From: Cylindrodendrum hubeiense
Taxonomy: Eukaryota; Ascomycota; Sordariomycetes; Hypocreales; Nectriaceae
DNA: 64,000 bases
Reading direction: 5' to 3'
Assembly (NCBI GenBank): GCA_014621425.1
Contig: JAANBB010000053.1
Location: 1 to 64,000 of the forward strand
A program made the position numbers and the translations under genes. Below the pieces are notes generated by a model. That model saw only the letters and a list, made by a program, of their open reading frames with translations, was not told where the DNA came from and did no database searches. Positions 44,761 through 56,444 of the stretch are shown in pieces. The first letter of the stretch is position 1; every line of letters starts with the position of its first letter.

Positions 44761-47091
44761 CTACTTCGACTCTATCTCCGATATAAGCTCCTTCACCGTA
44801 AGCGATTCCATTGGAATCTCATCATATCCTGGCGGGGGGAGATCGGCTGACGAAGGCCTTGTCGATGGGGAAGTCGAATTCGCTCGGCTTCGCTTGCCCC
44901 GGGGAACAATAATGCGGCGGCTTCCTAACTGCGCTGGCTTCGAGTCACAGTGGTTTGGACTAAAGATAAATGTTAGCATTGGGTGACGATGCGCAGAAAA
45001 TTCACTGACCTGTCGCTGACTGGTGAACTCAAGCCTTCAACCAGCACTATTCCTTCCGCATCGAGCACAGAATCGATCAAGCCATCTCGAATAGTCATGA
45101 TAGTCTTCACAAGACCCACAGCAACCTCGTCAACTCTTCCGATGACCTCGGACGCGGGGTCCGTCATGATCCACTCGATCAAACGACGCGGTAGCTTTGA
45201 CGCGAAGCAAAACTCCTGAGGATCCTCGCCGTGAGGCACATAGATTTTCAAGCGATCATCACAATCCTCGATGTGCAGGTGACCCGGGATCTTGTCAACC
45301 GTAGACACACCGTTGTTGTTTGTGCTTAGGGCAAGCTGCAAATACATTCCGTCGGTTTGGAAAAAGGAACTCCTCTCGAGGATGCGGATGATCTTCTGTC
45401 GCTCTTGGACAGTCTTCACACGAGGGCTCCGGAAATGCGTTGCAATGCTATCATGAAATATTAGTGAGTTTCGAAGACAAACGTACTTTGCATCAACGTA
45501 CCGGACAAGACCACGACTTCTCGCTGGCGAAAATCCCCCGGTGATCGGCTGAGCGGAGGCACCGTCTAGGTAGCTGGCTTCTGCGACATTCCACGATATG
45601 TATCGGCTTTCAAGGCCAGCCCACACCATCAGAGGCTCGAGAAGCCAGACCTCGTGGGCAGTGAAATCAAGCATTTCTACCATGCCTGAGAATTGTTCTT
45701 GAATGAACTCCTTATCGGGTATGGAAAACTCCGCTTCCGCTGATGAGAGCTTGACCTGCCCGTTTGTATTCTTCACCGGGAAGACGGAGCTAGACCGGAA
45801 TGGAGCTGGGTCCAGCAGATGCCCGTGTTCCGACAGTGACTCATTCAAGGACCAGATCATTGTCTTCACCGACTCCACCGGCGAAACCTCCGGATCCAAG
45901 TTTACCAGGTGGTCGTAGACCATACGGAAACCACTGGATACCTTGAGAGATTCGGTAAAGAATGATTCAAGTCTGCCATAGTCAACGCTCAAATCGACCT
46001 TGCCCGGAATATTCAATCCAGGAGCCCAGACGCAGGCCGCCAACTTGTGCCACCCAACTGAACCATTAGAAAGTACACGGATGTAAGGTTTGTTCTCGAA
46101 TGAAGATCTACCAGTGAATTAGTACCGGTTTTGTTTTTCGGAAACAAGCAGCACGTACCTCAGATCTATCGCATCACTCTCGGGCAGACGTGGCATCATC
46201 TCATCGATAGCACCGTAGAGTTTCTCGAGGCTCAAATTAGGGTGGGGAGAAACGTCATCGCGTGCTGTATCCAAGCGATCCAAAATATCTTTCAGGGAGA
46301 TCGCATTGGGGATTTTCAACGTTTGCTGGTAAAATTGTCGCAGCTCAGCACATTCTGCGTCGTTTGCGTTCCAGCTCTCCTCTGGTGGAAAGACGAAGGT
46401 CCATCCACGAGGCCTGCCGGGGAGTTCCAGGAAGCATGTGTTGAGGCTGTGCCACCATCCATGTCGTAAAATAAGATCAGTCTTACCAAAGACCTCTCTA
46501 AAGTCTGATCAGCATCCCGACATTTTGACAATTAGACGGCATAAAGGTTATATCAACTTACCTGACCTTTTGCTGGGCCTTGAGCGAATCACTAGACGCC
46601 TCGCATGTTGCGTGAATGCGGAGATACAGCTGTAAAATTCGACGTGGAAGCTTGACTTGATCGCGGCGGTTCTTTTGTCGAATAAATCGGAGAATATCGA
46701 GGTAGAAGTTCAGGTCATTCCGCGTTCCAACGCCAAAGTCCGATTTGAGGAAAGCCCATGAACCAAGGTCGTCGTCCAGCGTCGGTGGTTTTTGAAGCTT
46801 AAGAAACGGGAAACGTTCGTTCTCGAGCATGTAGCCCTCACAGAGAGACACAAGCTTCGGGACCCGCAGATACGTTCTCGAGAGTGGCCATCGGTCTCCA
46901 GTCTCGCAGAGAACTTTGGTCTCTTTCAGCGTCGCCATCGCAGATGGATCTTCGATTACCGAGGCCGCATCGCTCTCCCACACCGTCCGCAGATAGTTCA
47001 AAAAGTCGCTCGGGTTTTCGTCCGCATACTTGATATATCTCGTCGTCAGTGCCGTGCTATCGCCGGTCGGACGCGTGTCCTCGGCCTGCAT
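44761..47091 (-). CDS. Large-ATPase-like (sacsin/HSP90-type) protein lacking its ATPase domain
   Basis: Five exons on the minus strand (47091-46562, 46497-46159, 46107-45502, 45447-45010, 44959-44761), 703 aa, with introns of 64, 51, 54 and 50 nt. Blocks such as SSFENKPYIRVLSNGSVGWH, VSSGFRMVYDHLVNLD, EVWLLEPLMVWAGLESRYIS, THFRSPRVKT, LKIYVPHGEDPQEFCF and LPRRLIEWIM match, by memory, the C-terminal region of long fungal proteins that begin with a histidine-kinase/HSP90-like ATP-binding domain. That domain is not seen here, nor upstream: a stop lies in frame before the ATG. So this is a short family member or a 5'-truncated gene. The tail holds PPPGYDEIPMESLTVKELI. Function is unknown. Confidence 0.72.
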
Positions 47092-48268
47092 TTTGAAAGA
47101 AGGTAGATCGTCCACCAAAGATGGATTTCAAAGAATGTTTGATACAAAAGATTGGCAGTGTAGGATTTTAAAATTCCAGATCAAATCGAACCCGTGGTTT
47201 TGTAGCTGTCATTTTGGCCGTGGTCGTGGTGGCCGCGGTTTCGTGGCCGTGTTGTTGGCTGCCGATTATTGGCTGCTGTCTGTTGGGCCGTCATCACCCA
47301 ACGACCCGGCCCCGTCAGTTCAATCGGTTCAGGCAAACTCCTCTCCTCCACTGTGGGGTTGACAGACAAGTGGCGATCTACCATTGAATGTCTTGAGAGT
47401 TGTCCACGCTTACCCTGGTCGTCTCCGCCATGTTTCGCTTCTACACCGATACTCAGGCAGTGATGAGTCACGACTTGGGAGATTATCAGGACAATCGTCA
47501 AAGGCAGTCTCGCCTGGACCGAGGTAGCCTAGAGGGACTTCCCATGCACCAGATCAATTTGCACAGCGGTGTTCAAAAGGTGAAGGGATTTAACATAAAA
47601 ATAATAAAAGAGTGTAATGGGTTTACTGATAAAGGCCCTTGTGGGCCCTTCTAGCAGATTGTTTCCTGGACACCGTGACCTACCTCTTTCTATGGGAAGT
47701 GAAGAAATGTTCAAAGATTGCTGCATGCAACATGCCACTCTGAGTCTTCATCGCCAGGTTAGGCAACAATATGTGTAGCCTGTGTCGTGGCGATCATCCT
47801 TTGGTGTTGAGTGATATCCGACAACGGCGAGGATGCAAGGAGAGACCTGTCTGTATAAAGCTGCACTCCACAGTGCACCTCGACTGGTAGAATTTAATGA
47901 ACGACATTCTAAGCAAAGGATAATACCAGAATCGGAAATTGCACATAAAATCTCGCCGGAAGAGCGAGGCTAGACGTAGAGTGACACAGTTCAATCCCCG
48001 TGATCGCCCACACTTCTTGAGCCAGTTATTGACGATGAACAGAGCCTATCAAGGACTGACCGTCTTATTTATGTCATTATCATAATTTTGAGATACGGCT
48101 AGCGGGTTTCAGCTGTGGGCCATCGTTCCACACAGCTTTCAGACTCGTAGGATACTCTTAAGCGTCGCCACGCGCTGGTCTTGGACGCCCACGTTACATA
48201 TTCGACATACAATGGGATAAAAATGACTCTAAATCAAGGATTATACGGAAATTAAACATTATCTCATT
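47092..48268. other. Intergenic region, no gene seen
   Basis: The upstream flank of the previous gene contains a G/T-rich repetitive stretch near 47211-47285. No motif-bearing frame is seen. Confidence 0.55.
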
Positions 48269-49449
48269 TTAAATCTCATGTCGAACCCAGTTACGCCCAC
48301 TTGCTGGGGAGTTCTCTCCATCTCCATGAAGCTCAGGAAGGGAGCCGTATGTCTGGGCCGGGACCCCTGTTACTGACGACCCAACAATAGAAATCGAGTT
48401 GGGCGAAACAGACGTTGGCTGTATTACACTCGGACTTTGGTAGCTATAACGATAATGGGATCCCAGGGAGCCCTGCAAAGCCGGCGATGTCTGAGCCGGC
48501 AAAAATGTCGCCGGCTGAACACTCTGTGCTGGCGATTCCGATTTGTGTTTGGGGCGTTTGAGGAGTTTGAAGCACCATACGGCAAGTAGAGCAGCCAAGG
48601 CGCCACCTATGGCACCCACAGTTGCCCCGATAATTGTATTCCTGTTTGAATGTGCAGACCCAGAGTCAGGAGTCGAGGTTTGGGTTGTTTCCGGGGCCTT
48701 GCTAGTAGTGGTGACATCCACGTCTTCGTCGGAATCGTTTGTGTCAGTGTCTTGATCATCTCCATCGCCCAGGGAGCTATTCTGATCGCCATCATCACTG
48801 CCATTACTACCTCCGTCACCAGTGCTCTCGGGTCCACTTGAGGAACCACCATTGCCAACCGAGTCACTCTTGTCTGTTATCGGCGTTGAAGTGGCATCAA
48901 TTGTCGATTTGTCGTCCTCAGTCGTTGTCGCAGTGACCTCTGACGACTCAACATAGCTGATTCTTAGAGTTTCCGTCACATCGGATACCACGTCGCAATA
49001 CATGGCGTATTCTTCCATGACAATGTTGGTTATCGTCACGCAATATGGTGCTTCGGACTTGGAACTTGGAACCGTCAGCGAGACATAGCACGATCGTCCA
49101 GAGGTCAAATAATACCAAACCACACATCCTCCAGTGTTGTGGTCACAGTCCCCGTTCTCTTCAAGATCGGCGTACTCGATACAGGTCGTCCTAGGGGCAC
49201 AACTAGAGCTTTAAAACGTCAACACCGGTATTTTGAAAGCAGAGGTATGACTGACATAGAGCAACACCCCACGAATCCATCATCTCCTCGATAACATGTG
49301 CCCCGGTCACACCTGAAGCCTCCATCGCAGTCGAGAACTCGCTTCACAAGTTGAGTTGTAAATCGTTTAGGAAAGGCTGTAGTAGCAAAATCGTATTGAG
49401 AGTTTGCTATTGATGTCAGATGTAGTGTAATTAAAACAAACATGAACAT
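48269..49449 (-). CDS. Single-pass, mucin-like cell-surface protein
   Basis: Two exons (49449-49256 and about 49208-48269), about 377 aa. An in-frame alternative acceptor 6 nt further in (49203) would give 375 aa. The N-terminus MFMFVLITLHLTSIANSQ is a signal peptide. A Cys-rich head follows (CDGGFRCDRGTCYRGDDGFVGCC and CAPRTTCIEYADLEENGDCD), then a Ser/Thr/Asp/Gly-rich stalk, a membrane helix near residue 260 (IIGATVGAIGGALAALLAVW), and a cytoplasmic tail rich in Ser/Pro/Gln. The layout is that of fungal surface sensors or adhesins. No known sensor domain (WSC, CFEM) is seen. Confidence 0.75.
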
Positions 49450-50110
49450 CGTGACGATCGAGGCGTGTCGCTGTTTCGAGAGTGTTGTCGGCAAATGGGA
49501 TAAAAGAGACCCGAAATGCGACCGGTCGGGGACCACAGCCCATTCATAAGCACTCTATGCGTTGCTATCAGGCTAGAGAAAATGATGACTGCAGATTTCG
49601 GATTGATATGCATGCAGGCGTTGGTGATTGCCTCGAATTTCGTCGCGATTTGCCAGCCCGATGCAAGCCTGCTGCCGATAATTCCAATATCGAGTGACAG
49701 CCCAATTCAACTGTATCCTAACCCTCCATGTCAGCATTAAGGGTCTTGGCATTCTCGTACAAGGTGCGCTGCATAGCAGTGGGAAGAAAAATAAAGGCTG
49801 GTCTTGAGGGTTGCTATGACAATTCAGTCTCTTGCAGATGATGAAGGTGGGCTGCAAATGCAGCCATCGCTCGAAGGTTTCAATTTGATTGGCATATATT
49901 GAAGTCTTGGGGGTCCTTCACTCAGCCAGCCCCCAATTTCCTGCCTGGTGACGCGGTAGTGTTGCTATGAAAGCTTGGAAGTGCAAAGCTGCATTACGCC
50001 ACCGCGATCACAGCCATGTCACACTACCATAGCTTTGTATCAAGTTGCACCCGGTGTGAAGCATCCGCGCGGCCTTGTGCGGCTGACATTATTCGACTCG
50101 TATGAAGTGT
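49450..50110. other. Intergenic region, no gene seen
   Basis: Upstream region of the surface-protein gene. Overlapping short frames near 49480-49860 have no motif. Confidence 0.5.
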
Positions 50111-50119
50111 AGCCCATTT

Positions 50120-50295
50120 TATCTAGCTAGCATTGAGAAGCCAGACCGATTTTTTCGAGGAGAAATACCCACCTGAGGACTATACGTTCTTAGTAAACGG
50201 CGAAGGAAAATTTATGGCGGAGATATGATAGCGTTCCGAGACGTTATATTGTGGCTCACATGAATCTAGCTTGTTTTCGCGACTTTGGGAACGGA
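50120..50295 (+). repeat. Left copy of an old direct repeat flanking the GNAT-ankyrin gene
   Basis: Similar to 53588-53762 in the same direction, with shared runs such as CATTGAGAA and GGAGA and aligned GTTATATTGTGGCTCAC/GTTTTATTTTGTGATTCAC. In one frame this copy reads RFFEEKYPPEDYTFLVNGEG, so both may be relics of one coding sequence. Confidence 0.55.
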
Positions 50296-50572
50296 CAATA
50301 ATGTCAATTGACCCTAGTTTATACGTATTGTGCTGGGTGGATTTCGCACTCTCACGAGATCCACAAGCGACTAGAGATAAATGAAGCAAAATTGGGTTCT
50401 TCTTCTAAATCAAATATGCATTTTCAAACTTTACGGTACAGACCCGTCTTTTGTGTGTTATCTTCAGGGCAGATGCTCAGCAGCTATTACGGCTATGATC
50501 ATGTTTCCCTTTCCCCGTCTTTTATGATTGTTAGGACAAAGAATATGATCACAACCTATCGGTACCTTCCCT

Positions 50573-52708
50573 TCACATGCCTATCTCCCTCCCACGCATG
50601 TCGACAAAGCGAACAGTAGAAACCCTTTTATATCCACACATGCCAGCGACGAAACCGAACTCGTGGTCATTCCGACACGTAGGGAGTGCTTTGACATCAT
50701 TCTCAAATACTTCCATGTGAGTTCCATCTCCGGCCCATTCATCTTGCTCCATTGCCAACTGAAAGATCTTCGTAGCCACGGCAGCCACAGTTCCACCCCT
50801 TTGGAGATAATGCTTCGTCACCGGTGGCCACTCGCTAATCTTTTCGAGGACATTACTTTCGGTCGGTAAAGTTTTCTCCCTTAGACAGCGAGCAATGTAG
50901 TCGCACATGTTTGTAAAGCCCTCTCTCATCGATTTGTTTGTCTTCATATTTTTTTCGTACTGACTCAATGAGGTGATCTAGATCGTCCTCGTTGGAGTTG
51001 ACCCAATCTGAACCGCTATAGTCCAGTTCGTCGGATAGAAGGTCAAAATGAATTTCAGCCTGGCATAGTAATGCGAATAGCATTCGAGGACTCAGAAATC
51101 CTCCAATGCACTCCCCACACGTACAGCCATACATCAGTCGCAATGTGTTGGAGATTATAACTCTACCAGGGATCTTGCTTAGCCGTTCTTTTATGGTTGA
51201 TGAAATCGACCCTGTGTCAGAGTCCGTAAGTTCGTTTGGGTAAAATATGTCGGTGCCAGTGAGTGTGGCCAGGCACGTAACATCGGATTGCTTAAAGCCC
51301 TCAAATCTGTCTGATGTCACATAAGTGTGAGTCGGAAGGGCTCGCGTCGTCCTCAGCATCTCCATATCATTCTGTAGGGTTTCGGCTGGAGTATAGCCTT
51401 CGATGTTGCGCGTATTGGCTAGTTGGGGCAAATTCGACTGAATGAATGCAGCTGCTTCTGTCTTGCGGCTGATGGCAGCAATGTGAAGAATGTTGTTGCC
51501 CTTCCTATCAGTAGATAATATGGATGACGCTGCCACCATAGCTCGAAATGTATCTTCAATCTCACTCACACATTGAGTTCCAGTTATTAAGGGGTCAGAT
51601 AGGGTGGCCATCAAAAGATTCATGCCATCAGACATGGCCTGTTGCGGTTTTCGAGTATCCGGCGCATCAATGTCTTGGGCGGTAGCCAAACTTCTAGAAG
51701 GATGGCTGTTGTCATCCGCGAATGCGAACCATGTGGAGGTGCCAACTCTCCGGAAGCCAAGTGATTGAAAGAATTTCTTGCCAATTTTTGTTGCAGTTTT
51801 TACTCTCTCTTCGACATGTACGCCGTATAGCCCGCCGACGTAACCTGGCTGGACAAAAGCGAAGAAGTGTCTAGACTTGCGCCTAGTCTCATCTAAGACA
51901 GCCTTGACGACTTTTGTCGCGATTCCTTGACGATGCCGCGAGGAACCGACAACAATACTCTCAAAGAGGAGCATATCCCCTTCGTCAAGCTCCCTGTCCC
52001 ATATCCCAGTTCCCTTTTTGACTTCATGCTGGTAGTACTCTTGGCGGAGGCAGCCGTATCTATCGAATAAGTCGGAGACAAGCGCCGAAGTCTTTTCGCT
52101 CGGTTCCAGCATCTCATTCAAAAAGTCGTTTCGCATCCGAGAGCGCCGGATCAGCTTCGCATCACATTGGGCGACCTGATTCTCTCCCGCGATAGCAAAG
52201 GCGTCGATGTGCTCCAACCACTTCCACTCTGCAAACTCGTCGTGCTCTGAATTGAGATCATCCTCGTCACATTCATCATCTTCATTTTCGGAATCCACAC
52301 TATCAGTGTCGGAGGCCAGGAGCTCATCCTCTCGTTTGCCATAAATGCCATCGGCATTCGGCAAGTCATGTTTCTCATCGCCGTTGTCATCACTGGAACG
52401 AAACAAATTAGTGTTGCTTCAAGGCATTAAGCGCCAGGAGACCATATAGAAACATACGTCAATGTCTCAGTTTCATCACCCGCGTCTCGTTGTAAATGAT
52501 CGAATGACTCCATCAACTTGCGATAATATTCGGCTGATTTTGGTGATATTGGGTCATTCTCAGCAGCTTTAGAAGTTGAGCGAAGCTCTACAGTAATTTG
52601 AATATGATCTCGTTGCGGTGTTTCCACTTGAGACATTTTGCGCATCTTGGAAGGGGTAGTGTTGCCTTCGCTTCCATGGGGACTGCGTGGCCGCTTGATG
52701 GTGCTCAT
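50573..52708 (-). CDS. GNAT acetyltransferase-like and ankyrin-like protein, probably frameshifted
   Basis: Exon 1 is 52708-52458 and exon 2 runs from 52392. An acidic N-terminal region leads to an acetyltransferase fold: LLFESIVVGSSRHRQGIATK (the acetyl-CoA RxxGxG/A loop is RHRQGIA) and FFQSLGFRRVGTSTWF. An ankyrin-like unit DRKGNNILHIAAISRKTEAA follows. The C-terminal region (FLSPRMLFALLCQAEIHFDLL) runs in one frame to about 50955. The family-like continuation KTNKSMREGFTNMCDYIA, PPVTKHYLQRGGT, DEWAGDG and CRNDHEFGFVAGMCGY lies in the next frame, ending at 50573. The switch point is a seven-A tract (plus strand T at 50949-50955). One base lost there would restore a single frame. It is either a sequencing indel or a recent pseudogene. 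If real, the product stops at 50853. Confidence 0.7.
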
Positions 52709-53587
52709 GATGCTGTGCGACACAAAAACAGTAGACCTCACACAGAGACGGCTGGAGAGAATATAATCGAAGAAAACAGAGTGTGGTGATGAGAGGCGGG
52801 GTGGGAATCGCTGCTGTCAAACTTAGGCAAGAAGTCGTCAGCTTTTTGTAGATTTAAATAGAAAGTCAACCTTGCTAGCAGAACCTGGTAAAGATTAAGG
52901 CGAACACAGCCATTTGCATGATGGTACCAACAAGTATCATTGCTATGGTTGGTTGAGCAAACCTCTCAACGGGGTCGGCCAAGGCTGTGTCCACCAGTTA
53001 TTGGGCAATCCTCTCGAATAAGAGGAGACAACCATGCAGGGGAATTTCTGCAAGGGCACAGCCACCATACGCGCCGAGCAATCCGCATTATCCCAGCCCC
53101 TATGCTGTCCTTGCCGAGGGCAAATGTTTGTCGCCTGCCTGGAATGTTGGTGTAACCTGTGCATTTGTGGAAGCGACCCCTCCCACAGGGGACCGTTGTC
53201 AGGTCAAGATAGATAGTTGCTGCGGCTGCATCAAGCTTGTCTTCCACGTCAGCCTCTTTCGTTTGAGGTTGTCCTCTGAGGAATCTGACTACTGGGGGGA
53301 AGGAAAGAAATATTTGCCCCAGGCCCACTGATTGTTCAGGATGAAAGTCGGCTTGTCTGTTATCTTACCCGGCTTCGGGGGAGATGCCTTTTCAGAAACC
53401 CCTAGCGTGGCGCATGCACTTGCGCCTCGACCCTGACCGCGAATCCTCCTTTCCTGGATGCACCTAAAAATAACCGGAGGCAGCACCCAACGTACCGAAT
53501 CTACCTCGCAGTTCAACTCGGCGACCTTTACTCTTATTCCGAGCAATGCAATCGCTTCAAGGAAGCTTCTACATCGCTAGCTGAGCC
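52709..53587. other. Intergenic region, no gene seen
   Basis: Upstream flank of the GNAT-ankyrin gene. A frame reading DLYSYSEQCNRFKEAST (about 53522-53572) leads into the right repeat copy and may be an old exon. Confidence 0.45.
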
Positions 53588-53762
53588 AACCAGCATTGAG
53601 AATCCGCCCCGGTTTTTCTCGGAGAGGTGCCCGCCTAAGAACTCTACGCTTTTACTCAACGGCCAGAGAGAAGCAAAGACAGAGAAACGGTAAGCGCCCT
53701 AGAGATGTTTTATTTTGTGATTCACCTGAGTCTGGCTTATCTTCGTCAAAATGGGTTCCATG
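53588..53762 (+). repeat. Right copy of an old direct repeat flanking the GNAT-ankyrin gene
   Basis: Counterpart of 50120-50295. In one frame it reads SIENPPRFFSERCPPKNSTL and continues open upstream, then meets GTAAGC. It may be the better-preserved relic of a coding sequence. Confidence 0.55.
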
Positions 53763-53881
53763 TGTTCATTTTGGTGTTTGAGAACCACTTTCGGTAGTAC
53801 CGCATTACTTATTGGCTACAACAACGATTGATTCGACTCCAAGTATCCCCCCTATGTCCAGTACTATCGTAGGATTCTTCT

Positions 53882-54317
53882 TTAAAACTCTTCCAGCCTG
53901 ATTACGTGGCATGGAACCTCTTCATAAGGGTGAGCACTATAGTAACCGGTCAATATAGTTCAAAGTTGGTAGAGGATGCCCATTTTCCAAGACAAAACTA
54001 AACACGGGTTTGGTAACTTACACCTTCAGGTCCGCTACAGCCTTTCTAGCAACGTCCTCGCCGACGCACAGGACCTCAACTCGAACCTCGGGCACCGTCT
54101 CGAGCTCGCCGACCGCTCCAATGTTGGGGTTTGCGGTGTCTCCAGGTCGGAACTGGCCAGTACCGGTGGTGGACCAGCAGGCCTCGGTGTATTGGCCTGC
54201 GCCTGGGTAGCGACCTGCGCCAGCCTTAAAGACAGCGGCTTTGCAGGCGTCGAGGCCAGAGTGTGGCACGTAAAATACGAGCATAAAGCTCTTGAGGGAC
54301 TGGGTAACGGATGCCAT
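53882..54317 (-). CDS. Small NIF3-like (CutA/NIF3-insert-type) protein
   Basis: Two exons (54317-54022, 53936-53882), 116 aa. Motifs: SFMLVFYVPHSGLDACKAAV, FKAGAGRYPGAGQYTEACW, TGTGQFRPGDTANPNIG, VGELETVPEVRVEVLC, then AHPYEEVPCHVIRLEEF across an 85-nt intron. This matches the stand-alone insert domain of the NIF3/YqfO family, as found in many fungi and bacteria. The HPYEE element is strongly conserved. The biochemical role is not known, though a metal- or nucleotide-linked function is usually suggested. An in-frame ATG at 54428 would add 37 residues without family likeness, so 54317 is preferred. Confidence 0.85.
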
Positions 54318-54710
54318 TGGACCGGTTGAATGGTGGCCAGAAAGTTGAAAGGGTTGAAATCTTCGAGCGTAGTCGGGTTGATGGAGAAATGACAGATGTC
54401 TTGTTCTTCGTGATGTTGCCTTGTTCATATACCCCGCTTAAGGTTGTCATGTGATTGATTGTCTCCTCCTATGTCGGTGGGGGAGTCACCCAAAGCTCTG
54501 CTATCGCGGATGGGGCTACGCCACGTCTTTTACTAACTTGCGAATTAGTCACTAGATGGGGCAAACACGCGTCTAAAGATAAGGTAGATGCCAATATCCA
54601 TACCCATGGGTTTGCAATTTTTTACTCATTAGCGCGCCGCAGGAAGCTAGACAAATCTATCGCTCTATCAATCTGTACAAAGAACGAACCCTTGTATTCC
54701 GAAGCCGGAC
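54318..54710. other. Intergenic region
   Basis: Upstream region of the NIF3-like gene and downstream flank of the aconitase-X gene. No gene is seen. Confidence 0.5.
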
Positions 54711-56444
54711 TCAGGAAGTAACCGAGTATTGTTGTGTGGTACGTTGTCCTACGCATGCAGCCTCAACACAGGCTGCAAGGCCACCGAAATAAAAACCCCT
54801 CTTCACCATCCCAGGTCCGTAATGTGCATATTTGGCTGGATTCGTCATTATTGTCTGGGCGTGCGGGGGAATGACGGGGTCTTGTATCATACACCAACAG
54901 GTGTCGGTGATGAACCGAGCCCCGAATTTCTCCAGGGCATCCAAGTAACCCAGCGCAAGGGCTTCCTTGTAAATTTGCTGGCTGGTGGTAATGATGAATT
55001 CGACCCTCTGGAGTTTCCGACGGTTCCCACAAAGGGATTTGAGCCGCGCAAATTCTTCCAGGGCAAAGTGTGGATTCCCTAACGAAACCACATCGACTGT
55101 CCCGTTTCTAGCCGAGTTTAGTTGGTTCCATGTGTCTATCAAGCCGTGAATATCCAATTGTATTCGGTTTGGCTGGCATTCGGGGAATTCCATGGTGGAA
55201 GCCTCTGGCGTGACACCCCGGATATGGAACATGGGAGCGGATGAGCTGGTCGCGAACCCAGCACCAAATGCCTTCAGGTCCGCAATGGTCGGGCTGCTCT
55301 TCTCCAATCCATAAATGAGCGGAATCTCGGAGCCAATTAATCCTCCGATGTGGTACCCAAGAAGGGGGAAGACGGATTCGTCCCAACCGTCAAGCTCTGG
55401 CACATCGATGCAAATCTTAGGGATTCTACCTTCGGTTCGGTGACAGCCTGCGTATGGCGCTCTCCCCGTCAACGCGATGAAGACATCGACATAATCGGGA
55501 TACTTTTGCGTTCTCGCGCCCAGGACGCTGTTAGCAAACACAACAGCATTCGACTCGGCCCATCCGATCTGGGCTCCCGCATCGGGCTTGCTCTCAAGCA
55601 GGTATGGTGCACATGTGAAGCTCTCTGTCGCCCCCATGGCGAGGTACAAGGCGCCAATCTCTAACGAAGCAGCCGACACTTCAGGGTCGGCACCCATCTC
55701 GCGCCATCGAATTCGGTCAACGCTCAATGAGTTGCACGTCGCTGGCACCGCAAAACGTCCGTGAAGTGCATGCAATCTTTGTGGAATGAGAAGACTGCTC
55801 TTTCCCACGTAGATGCAGGCATCAATGTGAGCTTGTGAGACGTCAATAAGAGCGTCTGCGCCTTGCAACGTCGCATATGACACAATCACTTCCAGAGCCA
55901 TCTGGGTTGCAGCGCCGTGAGCGCCTTGAAGTATTTCCTTGTCGCTTGGTGAAAGCGCCACTTTGTCTGTCTTTGGCGATGATAGAGACAGTTGAAATCC
56001 ATCGGGCCCAATTACGATCAGCCGGTTGTCTGTAATTTTGACCGACTCTGCAGTTGCCAATCGACCAAACAACCGGGAGTCATCCACTTGAATGACAGGG
56101 ATTGATTTAGAAAACATGGCTTTTGCGATCAAAATACCAAGAGTAAGAATCTCCTCCGTTTTCTGAAAAACGAGGGCTGCTGGGGCGGTTTCAGCCAGCA
56201 AGAGCTCCAAGATGGTTCCGCTCCCAGAACAAGATCCGCGACCACATGGCATCGCGAGGATCTTACCGGCAAGGGCCGTTCCTTTGAGGTGATGATGTGT
56301 ATCAACTATAATCCCACTTTCAGCGTCCACGCCCATCGTGAAGCTTAGAGGAACATCAGAGAAGACAAGGGGTCCGCTTGCCAATCCGGGAACTAGGATC
56401 CGGGCAGACCCGTGGGTGTCGGAACTGGATGTGATCAGAGGCAT
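54711..56444 (-). CDS. Aconitase X, fused small and large domains (possible cis-3-hydroxyproline dehydratase)
   Basis: Single exon, 577 aa, ATG at 56444. The N-terminal 140 residues are the small swivelling (DUF126) domain: GIIVDTHHHLKGTALAGKIL, MPCGRGSCSGSGTILELLL and PAALVF. The rest is the large (DUF521) domain: ALSPSDKEILQGAHGAATQM, DALIDVSQAHIDACIYVG, FAVPATCNSLSVDRIRWREM, SFTCAPYLLESKPDAGAQI, WAESNAVVFANSVLGART and RFITDTCWCMI. The cysteines of CAPY and TCN/TDTCW are those used to bind the iron-sulphur cluster or metal in AcnX. The fused form is one of the known AcnX types; characterised members dehydrate cis-3-hydroxy-L-proline (archaeal split forms act on mevalonate 5-phosphate). A sugar-porter-like MFS gene lies just upstream. 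Confidence 0.88.
   Translation of the reverse strand: MPLITSSSDTHGSARILVPGLASGPLVFSDVPLSFTMGVDAESGIIVDTHHHLKGTALAGKILAMPCGRGSCSGSGTILELLLAETAPAALVFQKTEEILTLGILIAKAMFSKSIPVIQVDDSRLFGRLATAESVKITDNRLIVIGPDGFQLSLSSPKTDKVALSPSDKEILQGAHGAATQMALEVIVSYATLQGADALIDVSQAHIDACIYVGKSSLLIPQRLHALHGRFAVPATCNSLSVDRIRWREMGADPEVSAASLEIGALYLAMGATESFTCAPYLLESKPDAGAQIGWAESNAVVFANSVLGARTQKYPDYVDVFIALTGRAPYAGCHRTEGRIPKICIDVPELDGWDESVFPLLGYHIGGLIGSEIPLIYGLEKSSPTIADLKAFGAGFATSSSAPMFHIRGVTPEASTMEFPECQPNRIQLDIHGLIDTWNQLNSARNGTVDVVSLGNPHFALEEFARLKSLCGNRRKLQRVEFIITTSQQIYKEALALGYLDALEKFGARFITDTCWCMIQDPVIPPHAQTIMTNPAKYAHYGPGMVKRGFYFGGLAACVEAACVGQRTTQQYSVTS

Noticed and set aside
53289..53546. 85-aa minus-strand frame
   Set aside because: No motif; overlaps a more gene-like plus-strand relic at its right end.
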